From Podospora pseudoanserina (lineage: Eukaryota > Ascomycota > Sordariomycetes > Sordariales > Podosporaceae), in contig NC_085920.1 in NCBI RefSeq assembly GCF_035222485.1, positions 8,728,001 to 8,792,000 of the forward strand: a stretch of 64,000 nt of DNA. The letters run 5' to 3'. Positions 33,601 to 45,304 of the stretch are shown here, in pieces. The notes under the pieces were generated by a model. The model saw only the letters and a program-made list of their open reading frames with translations. It was not told the origin of the DNA and did no database searches. Positions within the stretch are counted from its first letter, which is position 1, and every line of letters starts with the position of its first letter. Position numbers and translations under genes: made by a program.

Positions 33601-34708
33601 AGATGCCCGCCTGATCCCCGGGTTTCAGTATGTTCCTGTATCGTTCAAGGCAGCTGGTGGATACGTTGACTCGAAAACATCGGCTCTGTCACCGGAGGAT
33701 GAGATGCCCGATGCGACAGTACCAGTTCAATCCAGCGAGCTATATTTGTATTTCCATGTGCAGGACAGTGGCTGTGGCTTAACGCACGAAGAGAAGCAGA
33801 TATTGTTTCAGCGATTTAAGCAAGCCTCCCCACGGACTCATGCACAGTACGGCGGAAGTGGACTAGGATTGTTCATTTCCAAACGACTGGCTGAGCTTCA
33901 TGGAGGGCAGATTGGAGTGGCGTCGGAAGCAGGGGTGGGGAGTGTCTTTGGTTTCTTTGTCAAGGTGAGGAGAGCCGCCCCCTCTCCTGTATCACGCGAA
34001 GAGGAGGATGCTTTCCTCGCAGCGGTTGGGCCAATGGAAAGACACTTGCATCCAGTAGGCGAACGAAATACCTCTTTGCTCAGCAGTGAAGCTGTCAAGC
34101 AGGAGGGCAAAGGATATTCTGGAGTTTCCTCCGCCGAATTCAGTTCGGGCGCGAGCCTAGTTGGTTCTATGGCACCCGAGGCAGCACCGGCACGACCGCA
34201 GCCATTTTCAAGAATTGCATCCGACGTTTCATCAACATTCGACCCGAAGCAGCTTGATATTTTGGTCGTTGAGGACAACCTCATCAATCAAAGGGTTCTC
34301 GTAAGGCAACTCAAACAGTATGGATGCAATACGGTCGGCGTTGCGAATGATGGCTTGGAAGCGCTGGCCTTTCTTGAGAAGACGCACTTTTGTCGGACCT
34401 CTGAAGAGAACCCGGGCCAGGATCTATCCGTCATACTCATGGACTTGGAAATGCCCAACATGGATGGCCTAACTTGCGTCAGGGAAATTCGCAAGTGGCA
34501 ACAGGAAGGAAAGGTGACCAAAGGGAAGCACGTTCCTGTCATTGCAGTAACCGCCAACGTGCGAGACGAGCAAGTGGCCACTGCGAGAAAGAGCGGAATG
34601 GACGATGTTGTGTCTAAACCTTTCCGCATCAAGGATCTAATGAAGAAAATCGAAGTGTTGTTGGGGCAGGATTTGGCAGGATCACAGGCACAGCTGGAGC
34701 ACGCATAA
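30620..34708 (+). CDS. cytosolic hybrid histidine kinase (PAS-GAF-PAS-HK-REC)
   Basis: Single-exon frame of 1362 residues without membrane segments. After a ~250-residue variable N-terminus come a PAS-like region (WAITPLGPMEKWSPEFKQTA and following), a GAF-like region near residues 450-640 and a second PAS (RMTELSPLGMFLISPEGVL). The HisKA box DITSHEMRNPL puts the phospho-acceptor at H821. The ATPase domain has INLLTNAIKFT and GGSGLGLFISKRLAELHGG. The receiver has VVEDNLINQRVL, phospho-acceptor D1275 in LMDLEMPNMDG, and the conserved VSKPF lysine. The signal passes His-Asp to an HPt protein and a response regulator feeding MAP kinase pathways. The stimulus is unknown. ATG 30620 is the first in frame, and the true start could lie slightly downstream. 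Confidence 0.93.
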   Translation: MGAGTTLSAAVGAGGTAEFSEPSHQTPRLPPACGTDDASTTATEDLDLLESIKEVLDVDSRPTFVLDLDPDDPLPITPIDSTSSPTARAKVLLPVFCNAALRLYEQLYDGLIGLDAQGLPPEQEPQDASFDEFKRWATGVTTHDDSKDVFPLSFLYGDLLWTGSTVRKRWRLISGNRLWRAAEVASPVGDLSSGAPAEVATGGFVAEHSLKAASQKAPPSERPTDTSLPVSGTTIAVRYSKQKSGRPPPKSFFSTRQTPAGSSDDTTKSSASITLAAPEKSVADWTCPEPRGVLSAHLQYARTVNWAITPLGPMEKWSPEFKQTANLCMNNPHPAALFWGSELTMLYNEAYATEVAGNKHPSLMGTGFSGPFSELWDYLRPIFAECARTGISVRKEDDYLPIDRHGLLEETFFSWSFTPMYGGTDRILGFYNAPFETTKQVINRRRMHTINKIGERTAQAKAVKQFWKFVLEGLQDNERDVPFALLYSVGDGEGEDNDHSSMSSGSTISLKTCHLEGSIGVPDGHMAAPTHLDLKRSREGFVPSFREAMRTREPTLLHTRDGTLPEVLLEGINWRGFGDPCREAVIFPVRPTNGDAVLAFLVLGVNPRRPYNDEYKAFTSMLNRQLATSLASVILFEDETRRSRDAAEAAALEKEQLTQQLNLQASRYRRMTELSPLGMFLISPEGVLREANDRFFEMTGHTRDNSSQYEMSWLDIMVEESANTMREGWERLVKDHLPWSGELKLRKPRINPALETNEPMDSWVLFSAHAELSHDGTVRSVMGSITDISHLKWAQGLQNRRLQEAEETRRQQNEFIDITSHEMRNPLTAILQCADDILSALGAGDNQYQGTEATYRGIGNASSVTSQTIQSCIDAAQTIALCVQHQKSIVDDILTISKLDSNLLLLTPVPCQPKLLLRRAVKMFEPELQAKKIEVSFDIRETSLTGLSVDWVAMDPSRVLQVLINLLTNAIKFTAPAKDKRLITVALDASLNPPDARLIPGFQYVPVSFKAAGGYVDSKTSALSPEDEMPDATVPVQSSELYLYFHVQDSGCGLTHEEKQILFQRFKQASPRTHAQYGGSGLGLFISKRLAELHGGQIGVASEAGVGSVFGFFVKVRRAAPSPVSREEEDAFLAAVGPMERHLHPVGERNTSLLSSEAVKQEGKGYSGVSSAEFSSGASLVGSMAPEAAPARPQPFSRIASDVSSTFDPKQLDILVVEDNLINQRVLVRQLKQYGCNTVGVANDGLEALAFLEKTHFCRTSEENPGQDLSVILMDLEMPNMDGLTCVREIRKWQQEGKVTKGKHVPVIAVTANVRDEQVATARKSGMDDVVSKPFRIKDLMKKIEVLLGQDLAGSQAQLEHA

Positions 34709-35873
34709 TGATAGGGACACGGCTTATAAAGGTATCGTGGCTGAATAGAACGCTTTCTAGAGCGTGGCAGTTGCGCATTGGGAATGATATCAGGGATATG
34801 AAATGGGGGCATGGGATAGCACGTATACGAATCGGCGTTGGTGTTTCTCGTTATTGTCTATTTGGATATCAAGGTGCCATGGCGCTAACTTCTAGAAAAG
34901 ATGGCGGGGGATAGATGTCACGGCTGTTAGATGTTGCTCGGATTATCTTACTAATGAGACTCTCAATACCAGAACTTTATGATGTCTAAATCCCGCCCCG
35001 TCAAAGCCTTGGTACCTGCGAACAAGGTTTCTACACAGCTTTGAAAGTAGACAAATGCGCATTGTCATAGTTGGTACCGGGTTAGGGTTCAGGATTGAGG
35101 GGTTCAGGGGCTCGAGAGTCAGTAGTTGTCAGCAGAGCGCTAGTATGCGGTGTTTGTGCCCACCTGAGATTTGCACACCAGTAACAAGAAGGTACCCAAT
35201 GTCCCAATCTCCTCCATGTCTTGAATCCAGCTTCCTTCCGCTTTGCATGCTTATAAAGGACAGACTGATTAGGTATCCATTATCCGTATCTCTGTCGGCG
35301 ATTGGAACTTTCAACTTGCTCCTTCGGCAAACTAGATACACCGCCTCCTCGTAGGTAACTGACCAGCTTTCTTAACACCTGATTGGTTAACTCGCCTATT
35401 TCGGTCGAGCTCGCCGTCTCCCGCGCAAGGAACTGACGCACCAGAAAACAATTACTAAACACTTGGCACTACAGCACTGCCCAACGGTGCATTGCGTTTC
35501 TCCGCTTTTCGGATCATGCTGTGGTTTCCACGAAAGCCGACGGTATTTACATTGCCAAGATTCGGCCTTTTCCCCTTTTTGTCCCGTACCAACATAGTCA
35601 CGGATCCCGCGTGCCCCGTTGACCTACGCGTCTTTGTCTGCCGACACGAATTGACACTAATGTTAAGTCGCACAACACATGCAAAGGCTTCATCCTTCCG
35701 ACTGTTGACCAACTGACTGTGTAAGCCTGCGCTGATGAGACCGTTGATCATGCCCATGCGACTGATTTCATAGCCGGCGGTGAAGCCTACTTATAGCTTG
35801 GACCTTCTGCCTTAATCTTCACTTTTTAACTTCAGCTTGAGTCCGTTGTTGTCTTCCCCGTAAGAAAGAAACC
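34709..35873. other. intergenic, 1.2 kb
   Basis: Holds the kinase 3' region and the promoter of the CYP505 gene. A short GGGTTAGGGTT word at about 35079 resembles telomere repeat units but is less than two units long. No coding frame is supported. Confidence 0.4.
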
Positions 35874-38800
35874 ATGGCTCTCGGGGGCCTTCCTTTACCG
35901 GTACGATATATTCCTTTTTCCCCTCTTGGTGTTGGTTTCTGGGTCACTCCTTTGAGAAAACGTTCAGGTTGGTTGTTACTGATACCCAATGCATCAATAG
36001 GGTCCCCGCGCATACCCCATTGTGGGGAATGTACTGCAGATTGATACCAGCAGCACCCTCAAGTCCCTTGATAAGTTTACTGATCAATATGGCGAAATCT
36101 ACCGCCTCGTGCTACCTTGGGGAACAACCGCCATTGTTGTAAGGTCCTTGATGCACGTCTAGTTTATAAGCAAAGCGCCCTGACCATGGAATTGTAGACA
36201 ACAGCAGCCCTCGTCCATGAGGTCTCCGATGAAACACGCTTCAAGAAGCCTATCATTGCTGACCTCGAGCAACTCCGCAATGGCGTTCCCGCCGGGATTT
36301 TCACCACCCCGACAGAAGAACCAGTATGGGGTATCGCCCACCGCGTCCTAACCCCTGCTTTCGGGCCGGTGCCCATCCAAGAAATGTTTCCCGAGATGCA
36401 CGAATTGGCTGCCCAGCTTGTCATGAAGTGGGCTCGCCACGGCCCCGAGAAATCCATTGCGGTCAGTGAAGACTTCACCCGACTTGCCCTCGACACCATT
36501 GCCCTGTGTTCGATGAATTTCCGATTCAACTCTTACTATCACGACGAGTTGCATCCTTTCATTACCGCAATGGCCAATTTCTTGACCGAGTCTGGAAACC
36601 GATCCCTCAAGGGCAACTTCTTGTCCAGTCTATTTTTCTGGTCAAGCAACAAGTACTTTGCTGACATCAAGACCCTGAGGGACATTGCTCAATCAGTTCT
36701 CGATGCTCGGAGAGCGAATCCAAACGGAAGAAAAGACTTGTTGTCGGCAATGCTGGATGGCGTGGACAGGAAGACAGGCGAGAAATTGGATGACGGGGCT
36801 ATCATCGACAACCTCATCACCTTTTTGATCGCAGGCCACGAGACCACAAGTGGCATGTTGAGCTTTGCGTTTGTGATGCTGCTCAAGAACCCAGAGACAC
36901 TGAAGAAGGCCCGCCAGGAGGTCGACGAGGTGATCGGTCGAGGACCGATTACGGCCGAGCACATGAAAAAGTTGCCATACATTACTGCCATTCTTCGAGA
37001 GACGCTCAGACTATGTCCGACCATTCCTTCGTACGGCGTTCAGGCTCTCGAAGACACAGTTATCGGGGGAAAATGGGCAATCGCCAAGGGTCAGGTCGTT
37101 CTTCTCTATCTGGCGAGATCGCATCGAGACAAAGCGGTCTATGGCGAAACAGCTGACGAATTCATTCCTGAGAGGATGCTCGATGAGAATTTTGATCGGC
37201 TCAGCAAAGAACATCCTGGGTTTTGGAAGCCTTTTGGAAATGGTCAGCGAGGATGCATAGGGCGCGCGTTCGCCTGGCAAGAAGCCATGGTCATAATGGC
37301 AATGCTGGTGCAGAACTTTGACTTTGAGATGTCGGATCCGTCCTACGAGCTCAAGATTAAAGAGACTCTGACCACCAAGCCTGAGGGATTTGAGATGAAA
37401 GCCAAGCTGAGGCACGGGTTGACGCCTACCGAGCTGGAGAGACAACTGAACGGCAGCCTTTTGGAGAAGAGCACACTTTCGAAACACCCGCACGCCCAAG
37501 CGACAGAGAAAGGGACACAGCTCAAGCAGCTCAACATTTTTTACGGATCCAACACTGGCACGTGTGAGGCGCTTGCCCAGAGGCTGGCCATGGACGCCCC
37601 TTCACACGGATACAATGCAACAATCATTGATGCGCTTGATGCAGCAGCAAACCAGCTCCCCAAAGATGACGCCAGCCCTGTTGCTTTCATCACTGCGTCT
37701 TACGAAGGAGAACCGCCTGATAATGCCACCGATTTTGTCACCTGGATCAAAGACTTGCCTGACACATCCTCCCTCAAAGGAACCTCTTTTGCCGTCTTTG
37801 GCTGTGGCCACCGCGACTGGGCCAACACCTTCCACAAAATCCCTCGTCTAGTCTACCACACTCTTGAACAAAAGGGCGCTACCCCTATTTGCGATCTCGG
37901 TCTGACAGATGTTTCCCAAGGTGAGATGTTCACCGACTTTGAGCAATGGGAAGACGACGTGTTCTGGCCTGCCATCAAGTCAAAATACGGTTCTGCTGTG
38001 GGTGGTGGCAGGCAACAGGCTCTTGAGGTTCAGTTCTCAACCCCTCGTGCTTCGAATTTGAGGCAAGATGTCGAGGAGGCTGTAGTGGTGGAGGAAAAGA
38101 CTCTGACCAAGGGAAATGGGGTTCCAAAGAAGCATCTCGAAGTCCAGCTTCCGGAAGGCATGACATACCGCGCTGGGGACTATCTGGCCGTGTTGCCGGT
38201 GAATCCCAAAGAGAGTATCAACCGGGTGATGAGAAAGTTTGGGTTGGCTTGGGATAGCCATATCACGGTTGCCGGTGGGGCTGAGGGTAAGAAGACGACG
38301 CTTCCAACTGGAGTACCAGTGCCAGTCCACGAGGTGCTTGGCTCTTACGTTGAGCTGTTGCAACCTGTCACCAAGAGAGTACGCCCGTTTCTATTCTTCA
38401 TCCTTTGCTTCTAATTGACTGACATTTTTCCAGGGCGTACAAACACTTTCCAACTTCACTTCAGCTGCAGCCGACAAAGCAGCACTGTCTGCTCTTTCCA
38501 CGAACCCCGAGCTCTACACTTCAACCATCATCACCCCTCGGCTATCATTATTGGACATTCTCGACAGATATCCTTCCATCTCTCTTCCCTTCGGCACATT
38601 CCTCTCACTCCTCCCCCCGATGAGAGTGAGGCAGTACTCGATTTCCTCTTCCCCTTTGGCATCGCCTTCCAAGGCTACTCTCACTTACACCCTCCTCTCC
38701 GGCCAGTCATTGGCCAACCCCGCCAATTTGTTCACAGGTGTCGCTACGTCATATCTGTCTGCCCTAAGGCAGGGGGATAGACTTCTTATCTCTGTCCGGC

Positions 38801-39282
38801 AATCACACTCGTCGTTTCACCTGCCCTCCAATGTCGAGACCCCGTTGGTGATGATTGCCGCCGGAGCGGGCATAGCCCCCTTCCGTGGTTTCATTCAAGA
38901 GCGGGCGGCCTTAGCATCTCAGGGTAATAAACTCGGCAAAGCGTTGCTCTTCTTTGGCTGCCGGCACCCCGACTGGGATGACCTTTATTGTGACGAGCTT
39001 GAGAAGTGGGAGGCTGATGGTATTGTGAAAGTGACAAGGGCTTATAGCAGACAGAATGACCGGGAATACGTCGGTGACAGTGTTCTGAACTACAAAGACG
39101 AAGTGAAGCAGCTGTGGGACAATGGTGCAAGAGTGTACGTTTGTGGCAGTCGGGCAGTCGGAGATGGTGTGAGAAGTGCCTTGGGAAGGATTGTGCTTGG
39201 TGACGAGGCAAAGGAGGGGGAGATTGCAAAGTGGTTTGAGGGGATGAGAAATATCAGGTATGCGGTCGACGTTTTTGACTAG
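35874..39282 (+). CDS. CYP505-type self-sufficient P450/P450-reductase fusion
   Basis: Exons 35874-35900, 36001-36138, 36198-38378 and 38434-39282; introns of 100, 59 and 55 nt with GTACGA, GTAAGG and GTACGC donors. Spliced length is 1064 residues, the usual CYP505 (P450foxy, CYP102-like) size. Exon 1 codes only nine residues (MALGGLPLP), then GPRAYPIVGN. The P450 part has the I-helix AGHETTSG, the ExxR motif in ETLR and the heme loop FGNGQRGCIGRAF with C408. The FMN domain begins LNIFYGSNTGTCEALAQRLA; the FAD domain has RQYSISSSP; the NADPH site has GAGIAPFRGFIQER, with CGSRAVGDGVR near the end. There is no N-terminal membrane anchor, so it should be soluble and hydroxylate fatty acids near the omega end without a partner reductase. 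Confidence 0.95.
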
Positions 39283-39536
39283 TTCCAGCTTGTTGTCAGT
39301 TACCAGATGTTAAATTGGCAAATGTCTATCCTGCCGGACTGCAGAATGCCATGTTGTTTAGTAAGGGATAAGATTGGTAATCAGGCGTTCATAGATCCAA
39401 CTCTCTGCTTAGTTATATCAACTCTATCTTTCGAAAGCTCAATTTAGTACCTTTGAATGTGACCAGATGTGCAAACTTGGTTCTTCGTGTTAAGCAGTGA
39501 TATTGGATTCGGTGTGAATCAGCTATATTCCCGAGC

Positions 39537-41446
39537 GTGTTGCGGCGACAAGAGAGGTCCCCCGTGCCCCTCCCGCAAGTGGAGGAATCGGATGAGACTG
39601 GTTTGGACCAGAGCATCCAGCCCTCTATCGCGAGCCCCATCCGCATTGTGGCTACGTCCTTGAGCCCTGAGTCAGTGGCAAAGCGTCCCGGGATATCTGA
39701 CGACTTTGCCTGGATTGAAACACCAGTCCACTACGACTTGGAAGATTCAGATGCCGAATCAAGAGTCTCGGATCCGGATAGCATCATCTCCGTGCCATCT
39801 ACCGTGAGCTCCGTCGACCCGGACGCAATTGAGACCATCTTTCACCGCCTCCTTCATTTTCAAGACCTTCAATTCCTGTGGTCACACATGGTGCAACTGT
39901 CGGCGCTCTTGTTTGAAAAGCAACCACAACATAGCCCGGTTTCTCGAGCTGTATGCTATCGACCTTTTGAATCTGGCCTTGAACACAAAAGATCGACCGG
40001 AGAAGCAAGTGAAGCTGGATACCGCTAGATTCGTCAGAAGATCTCGGAGGGATATTGCTCGGAGAATTACGGAGGCTCATTGCAAGACATGGACAGACGA
40101 CAGTTCTGCTACAAATAATGACATCATTGAAGATCAAGAAATCGGTTAGAATATCGGTGCAAGGCGAGATTATGACCAAGGTGATAGCGGGCCCGCAGAT
40201 GAACCCTTCGACGTGGTCACTGCTGTTGCCGAGGTATTTTTGTTCGAAACGGACCCAGTTCTGCACTTGCAGTCTAATGTTAAAGCATTTGTCAACCGAC
40301 AGTGTCCGAAGGTCGTCCAACAAAGCTTCTGGGAATTTATGACCACCAAGATAAGCAACATGGTGTCAAAACTAAGGCAAAAGCCTCTGGAAGACGGGAA
40401 GACGAGAATAACATGGACCTGTGTGAGTTTGAGCTGGCAATTGTACACACCCTTGGTATTTACTGATTTGTGACCTTCAGAAATGCAGGAGGAACCTTTA
40501 CGATGATTTTACTGAAATTGTGCCTGGGGCAGTCAAACAGCTTGAAGCCGAATTACGATACCAAAACACCAAACAGCCTGAACTGGAGTATGATAACCTA
40601 GATGCTCAAAATACCCCGAGAAGCCACCCAAATTCATTTGCCAGGGTACTGTTTCAGATGTGGACCGGGACAACACAAATCTTTCGCAAATTTCAGTACC
40701 CTCTTTTACCAGAGCACAAGTCTTCGCGTGGCAACATGAGCCTTGAACTCGACAATCCCTGCGCGCAGTCGTCACAGCAGGCACCCTATACTACACACCT
40801 CTTCCTTTTTCTTTGTGTTCCTTTTCTCCGATTTGCAACAAGACTCGCTCAACCCGAGGTTTGCCAGATCAACTCCGATCAGGAATTATTCCAACTCCTC
40901 CGGCGTCAGTATCTCAAAGCACGTTCGGGTGGAAGATGGTTATGGGGCCAGCTCAGAAGAGTACAAGCCATAGACTTTGTCAAATTAGAGCTGTATTCGA
41001 TTCAAGAGCTTGTGGACATCTGCCACTCTCCATCTCTTCCCCAAGATACAGACCCGTATGTTTACAATCCCCAGCCGGCAGAACACATACCACCAATTGG
41101 AGCAAATCACCTCATGCATCTGTTTTCTCATCCGTCGCACGCCGAGCCTTTGCCGATTCTCTTCAGACGAGTGCCCAAAAAGGTTGACAACCCACTAAAG
41201 CCTTGTCCAATAAACGGGGTTGGGTTAGGCTGGGGCCTGTACCTTCAAGAGGGCATGAACTGGCCGGCTATGCTTCTCTATGGCTGCATTGGGTTCGGAC
41301 TCAGCCTTTTCACAGCGGTGGTCTGGGCCACACTTGTTAATCAAGGGGATGTGCAAGGAGGCTTTGCTATTGGGGGCTTTATGGTAGCATTTTTATGGTT
41401 TGCCGGAAGCGTCATGGCGCACATGAATGGTGGGGATGGACTGTAG
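39537..41446 (+). pseudogene. damaged fungal two-membrane-segment protein gene
   Basis: Coding-like from about 39537 (no ATG seen, so the 5' end is uncertain) to a stop at 41446. Parts recognised: an acidic N-terminus, LLHFQDLQFLWSHMVQ, then NIARFLELYAIDLLNLAL, DTARFVRRSRRDIARRI, a good intron at 40423-40480 (GTGAGT, CTTCAG) joining TWTC-KCRRNLYDDFTE, and two C-terminal membrane helices after GVGLGWGLYLQEG. This layout is a common ascomycete family of unknown function. Two defects are visible. The frame shifts by one base near 39890-39905, where no intron could fit. An in-frame TAG lies at about 40147-40149, with the same frame continuing on both sides. Either a recent pseudogene or assembly errors; it ends 90 bp from the convergent GMC oxidase. 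Confidence 0.65.
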
Positions 41447-41536
41447 AAATAACCGCATGAAAGGCAGCAGTACCTATCTGGAAATATAACAAAGCAATAC
41501 CGACATGCTAATCATGCTCCTCCTTTCCAGCGGTCA

Positions 41537-43702
41537 TTAGAGACTCTGTAACCCATATTCCGCCTTGATAGCGTCCGCAATCTGTGTCTTCGGTCAGTCC
41601 TGAAACCCTTTTGCCAGAGAGGGAAAGCATTGCGTACCTTCTCGCCGGAAGCATAAGTCGTGGCTGTAGGTGCAGCAGTCAAGACAATAGGCCAGTAGCT
41701 CGTATCAATCACCCTCAAGCCCCTGACGCCATACACCTTCATTTTGGAGTTCACCACGCCGCCCAGTAGTCTCGGCATCATGGCTGCCGTGCAGCACTGA
41801 TGGGCACTCGACGGCTCAGTGACCCCTCTCAGTATTTGCTTGAGAATATTCTTATCAGTGATGTCGTTGCTAAACGGTGCGGCCTCAAGGGGATTCAACG
41901 CAGTCATGCTGGGCTGAGACATGATGTGTCTATTTTTGAGGAACGAGGCCACAATCAAATCCTCGTCAATGGGATCAACGTTTGTGCGAAAGTCAATCAG
42001 TGGCCACTCGAGTGGATTGGTAGAGTTGATCTGAACAGTCCCCCTGCTCAGAGGCTTGAAGAAGTACATCCTGACGGAGTTGGCGGTATCCCAATGAATC
42101 ATCGACACGGGAGTCTTGGGGCCTTCCAGTTGGCGAAGAATGATTTCGCGTTGAAGAGCGTAGCCTGCTTTGACGGTGGCGTGGGTATCATCAGGAAGGT
42201 ATCGAAAGGGGTTGGTTCTGCGAGCCGCAGAGACGATGGATTTGCAGTCAGAAGTTGCGTTGCAGAGGGGAGGGAGCGCAAGGTTGGTGCTGAGACCACG
42301 AGTAAGCTGGTAAGGACCTTGGCGAGTTGCATCGTAAAGAGCTCGCTGCTCAGCGTCGTAGACTGGATCCGAGTTTAGGGTTCCCACGTTTGGCGAGATG
42401 TTGTTGGTGACTGCCAGGTTCAAGTTAGCACTCAAGTAACAAGGTAAACTGAGAGGTACACACGTGCCATTGTATGGAATGATGATGCTAGGTTGGTCAT
42501 GAAAGTTGGCTCCTACGCCGGGAAGCTCGACCACGATTGGGATATTGAACTTGTTCAAAACCTTCTTTGGACCAATTCCGGAAAGCTGCAGGATCTGAGG
42601 TGTATGCACGGCGCCTCCCGCAAGGAGAACCTCCTTTGTGGCTTGAGCTGTAAGACGCTCCCCGCCTCCAGTTGGTAGATATTCAACCCCAGTCACCTTC
42701 TTGGTGTTATCGAACAGCACTTTGGCAACGGTATGCCCGGCTAGGATGTGGTAATTTGATCTCGGCTGGACACGTGTGAAATGGTTCAGTCGAGCATGGC
42801 TTCTAGTTCTTGTGGTCCCAGAGGTAACGGAGGGGACATAGACTACGCCTGAGCCATCACCAGCATGTGGATCACCGCCAGCACGAAGGCCTGATGAGAT
42901 TGCGGCCTCAAACCAAATGCCTATCATTGTCAGCCAAGGAAACAAAAACAAGGAAATAATAGTCACTAACCACTTCCTTCAAAGTGGAAGCTCGGAAATG
43001 AAGCCTGCACTGGCCCGGTTGTCCCATGAACAGAGGGATCAAATGAAAAGTTCGCAGCAGCTGCATATGCAGGATCTGGAGCGGTGAAATTTTCGCTCTG
43101 TCATCAATATTAACAAGACATCCAACCGCCTGCTGTCGATAAACTTGACCTTCTTGTAATAGGGAAGCAAATCGTTCCATTTCCATCCTTTTGCGCCCAG
43201 AAGCTCCCATGCATCAAGCTCCTCTGCTCCAGGTCTCACATACACCATAGCATTGAGGACCGAGCCACCACCAACCACCTTCCCAGCCGGCACATTGAAT
43301 GACCTGTTGTTCAACGCCGTCTGTGGAACGCTGGGCAACGGAAGATACATGTACTGGAATGGGAACGGGGTGAAAAACTGTCCTGGAATCAAGATGTTGT
43401 CTTCATCCTGATCGAAAATGCCGGCCTCGATAACCAAGACCTTGACTGTTGTTGTGCGTTAGCAAATCTCCACTGATAGTCGCTTCTGATGAACTGACAA
43501 ACCTACCTGATGGGTCCTCTGACAGTCTATCAGCAACAGTTAGCCCAGATATCCCCCCGCCAGCAATGATGAAATCATAGCTATTCGCCAGAACAGTTCT
43601 GGGCGTGACGACGGTCGCAAATTCCGGAGCTTTCCCTAGAGCAGTCCCAACGACTTTGTGAGCGAGCAACCAAACAGTAAGAGAGAGCAACTGAGACCTC
43701 AT
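41537..43702 (-). CDS. secreted GMC oxidoreductase (AA3-like)
   Basis: Six exons (minus): 43702-43507, 43445-43150, 43097-42971, 42920-42462, 42410-41638 and 41581-41537; all introns are 50-61 nt. Spliced length is 631 residues. The fifth junction (intron 42461-42411) rebuilds YNGTFTNNISP, and the last (41637-41582) gives a clean C-terminus, GEKIADAIKAEYGLQSL. A signal peptide (residues 1-21) precedes the FAD site FIIAGGGISGLTVADRL and GKVVGGGSVLNAMVYVRP. The C-terminal catalytic region keeps one His (SSAHQCCTAAM), but where a second His or Asn is usual the sequence reads TAAPTATTYASGEK, so the active-site pair may be altered. It is FAD-dependent and extracellular, oxidising a sugar or alcohol and probably making H2O2. 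Substrate unknown. Confidence 0.88.
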
Positions 43703-44270
43703 TGTTGGAGAGAAATTAAAGGCGCGTCGAAACACATGAACCACTCTGACTTCTGGGCACGTAGAGGCCTCTTTTAAGTCCTGAGAGCTTCTCGGCATGA
43801 AGGGATGGTACGCATATGTCCCATACGGGAGTATATTGAAGGTATGGATGGTATCAAGGACCTGTCGCAAAGCGCTAACGCAAAATAGTAGCTCTGGCGA
43901 GGGACGATGTCACTACGAACCGCTGACACCGTGACTAGTGCATCCAATATACAGGGAGGCAGAGCCAACAGCATCGTTATGAAACTGCATTGCTTCCTTC
44001 TGGGATACCAACCAAGATTGCATTTCCGGGACTTTTATTCCGAATAGCATTTAGCCCTAAACTATTGATTACTTGGTGATGTGATTTTGCAGGGGTCGTG
44101 CAGCAACCCCTCTCAGTATGTAGCCCGGCTTATCCGATCCCGAGTCCGAAGGGTTGGGACCACAGTGCCAATCCGAAGAGAGAGATTGCACAAGCCAAAA
44201 GAAGCAAGATCGTGTTCTTAGATTGCTGCATCTGCCCATCTGTCTGCCTGAAGATATATACCGTACATCC
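43703..44270. other. intergenic, 0.6 kb
   Basis: Promoter side of the GMC oxidase gene. Short frames on the minus strand continue the oxidase frame upstream to 43870 but lie beyond the signal peptide and are taken as leader. No other gene is supported. Confidence 0.4.
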
Positions 44271-44602
44271 ATGACAAATTCAGCTCAGGCTGTTACTAAC
44301 TTGGAAGCAATCCTAGACTGGGATTCTGGCATTTTTGCTCCCGCCTTCATGATGCGCGAACCGCTGGTATACCCACCTTTGAAATTATAACTATACGAGA
44401 AGTAGGTAGAATGACGACGGCGAAGATCGGCATGTTGATCAAACCTTTGGACCTTGCTACCACGGAGAACGACAAAACCGTCAAAAGGATCTTTGATGAT
44501 GCTGCGGGTAAGCGGTACATGCGTTTTGCATATGATCCGACCTACAGATTGGCTCGACAATTGTTCAGATACGGTACCTACCGGTATTGAACGAAGGGCA
44601 CA
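44271..44602 (+). pseudogene. fragment of an APH-like kinase gene (C-terminal part)
   Basis: A short decayed copy of the kinase-like gene at 48.5-50.2 kb. TNLEAILDWDSGIFAPAFMM matches IEGILDWDSALFAPAFMI of the longer copy, the DWD being the metal-binding motif of aminoglycoside-phosphotransferase-like folds. After a stretch with stops and at least one frame change, TVKRIFDDAAGKRYMRFAYD and PTYRLARQLFRYG match the longer copy's C-terminal region, VFEEAAGEEYVRFAYD and PVYPLARRLFQFG. The N-terminal lobe is missing. It is useful because it shows the VKR-(I/V)F-(D/E)(D/E)AAG junction without the insertion found in the other copy. Confidence 0.6.
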
Positions 44603-45302
44603 TATACTTCTTGGGATCTTGGCGATGTAGAAGTTACCGGGCTTTTGGAAGAACATCAAGAAGCTTTCAAAGGTGGTCAGCGGAATCGCGGAAAACATCC
44701 AGACTGTGGGGATAGATCGAAGCCATGAGGCAAGTAATGTAACCACGTAGAAGATCCGGACACAGAAACAGGTCCCAGAGGATGACTGAAAGGGGTGTAC
44801 AGGACGGTTCCACAAAAAGTCTGATGGCGAGCAGGCAACGAGCGTTTTCACCTTGTAATCAGAATTGCCAGCCTCAGCATAAACATTTTTGGACAAAGAA
44901 CTCTTCTAATAATTGGCAGTGGGCAAATTACAGCCAGACGTATTGAGCCATTATCGTCAATCTGCATGCCTACATCCAACTCTACATATATATTTTGTCC
45001 GTTTCAACTTTGACCTACCTAGAAGTAACTTACTTCTTCCTATCCTCAACATTGAGCTAAATAAAACCGACAGCGAGATATAACCATTATCGCTTCGTAA
45101 GGCATTACTCCTTAGGCCTTCTTGTCCCCTGTTTTACTCTTTGGGCTGTTTTGGACATTTATTACCTTCTCTTTGACTTTGAGCTCCTTTCAAGATTATA
45201 ATCCTTCTTCTTCGCCTTCTTGCTTGACTCTGCAGACTGTTCTGGGGACTTCTCCCTATCCTTTCTAATCTGGTTTTCACCTCTGAGCTGACTTTGTGCA
45301 GT
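44603..45302. other. intergenic, low-information region
   Basis: A 0.7-kb stretch between the kinase-gene fragment and the transposon. The minus strand between 45100 and 45290 has a Lys/Glu/Ser-rich coding look broken by stops, but no family is recognised. It may be further debris of an accessory gene. Confidence 0.35.
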
Positions 45303-45304
45303 TA

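Noticed and set aside
35079-35091. GGGTTAGGGTT, like telomere repeat
   Set aside because: Fewer than two units and no neighbouring repeats. Chance or a trivial motif explains it.
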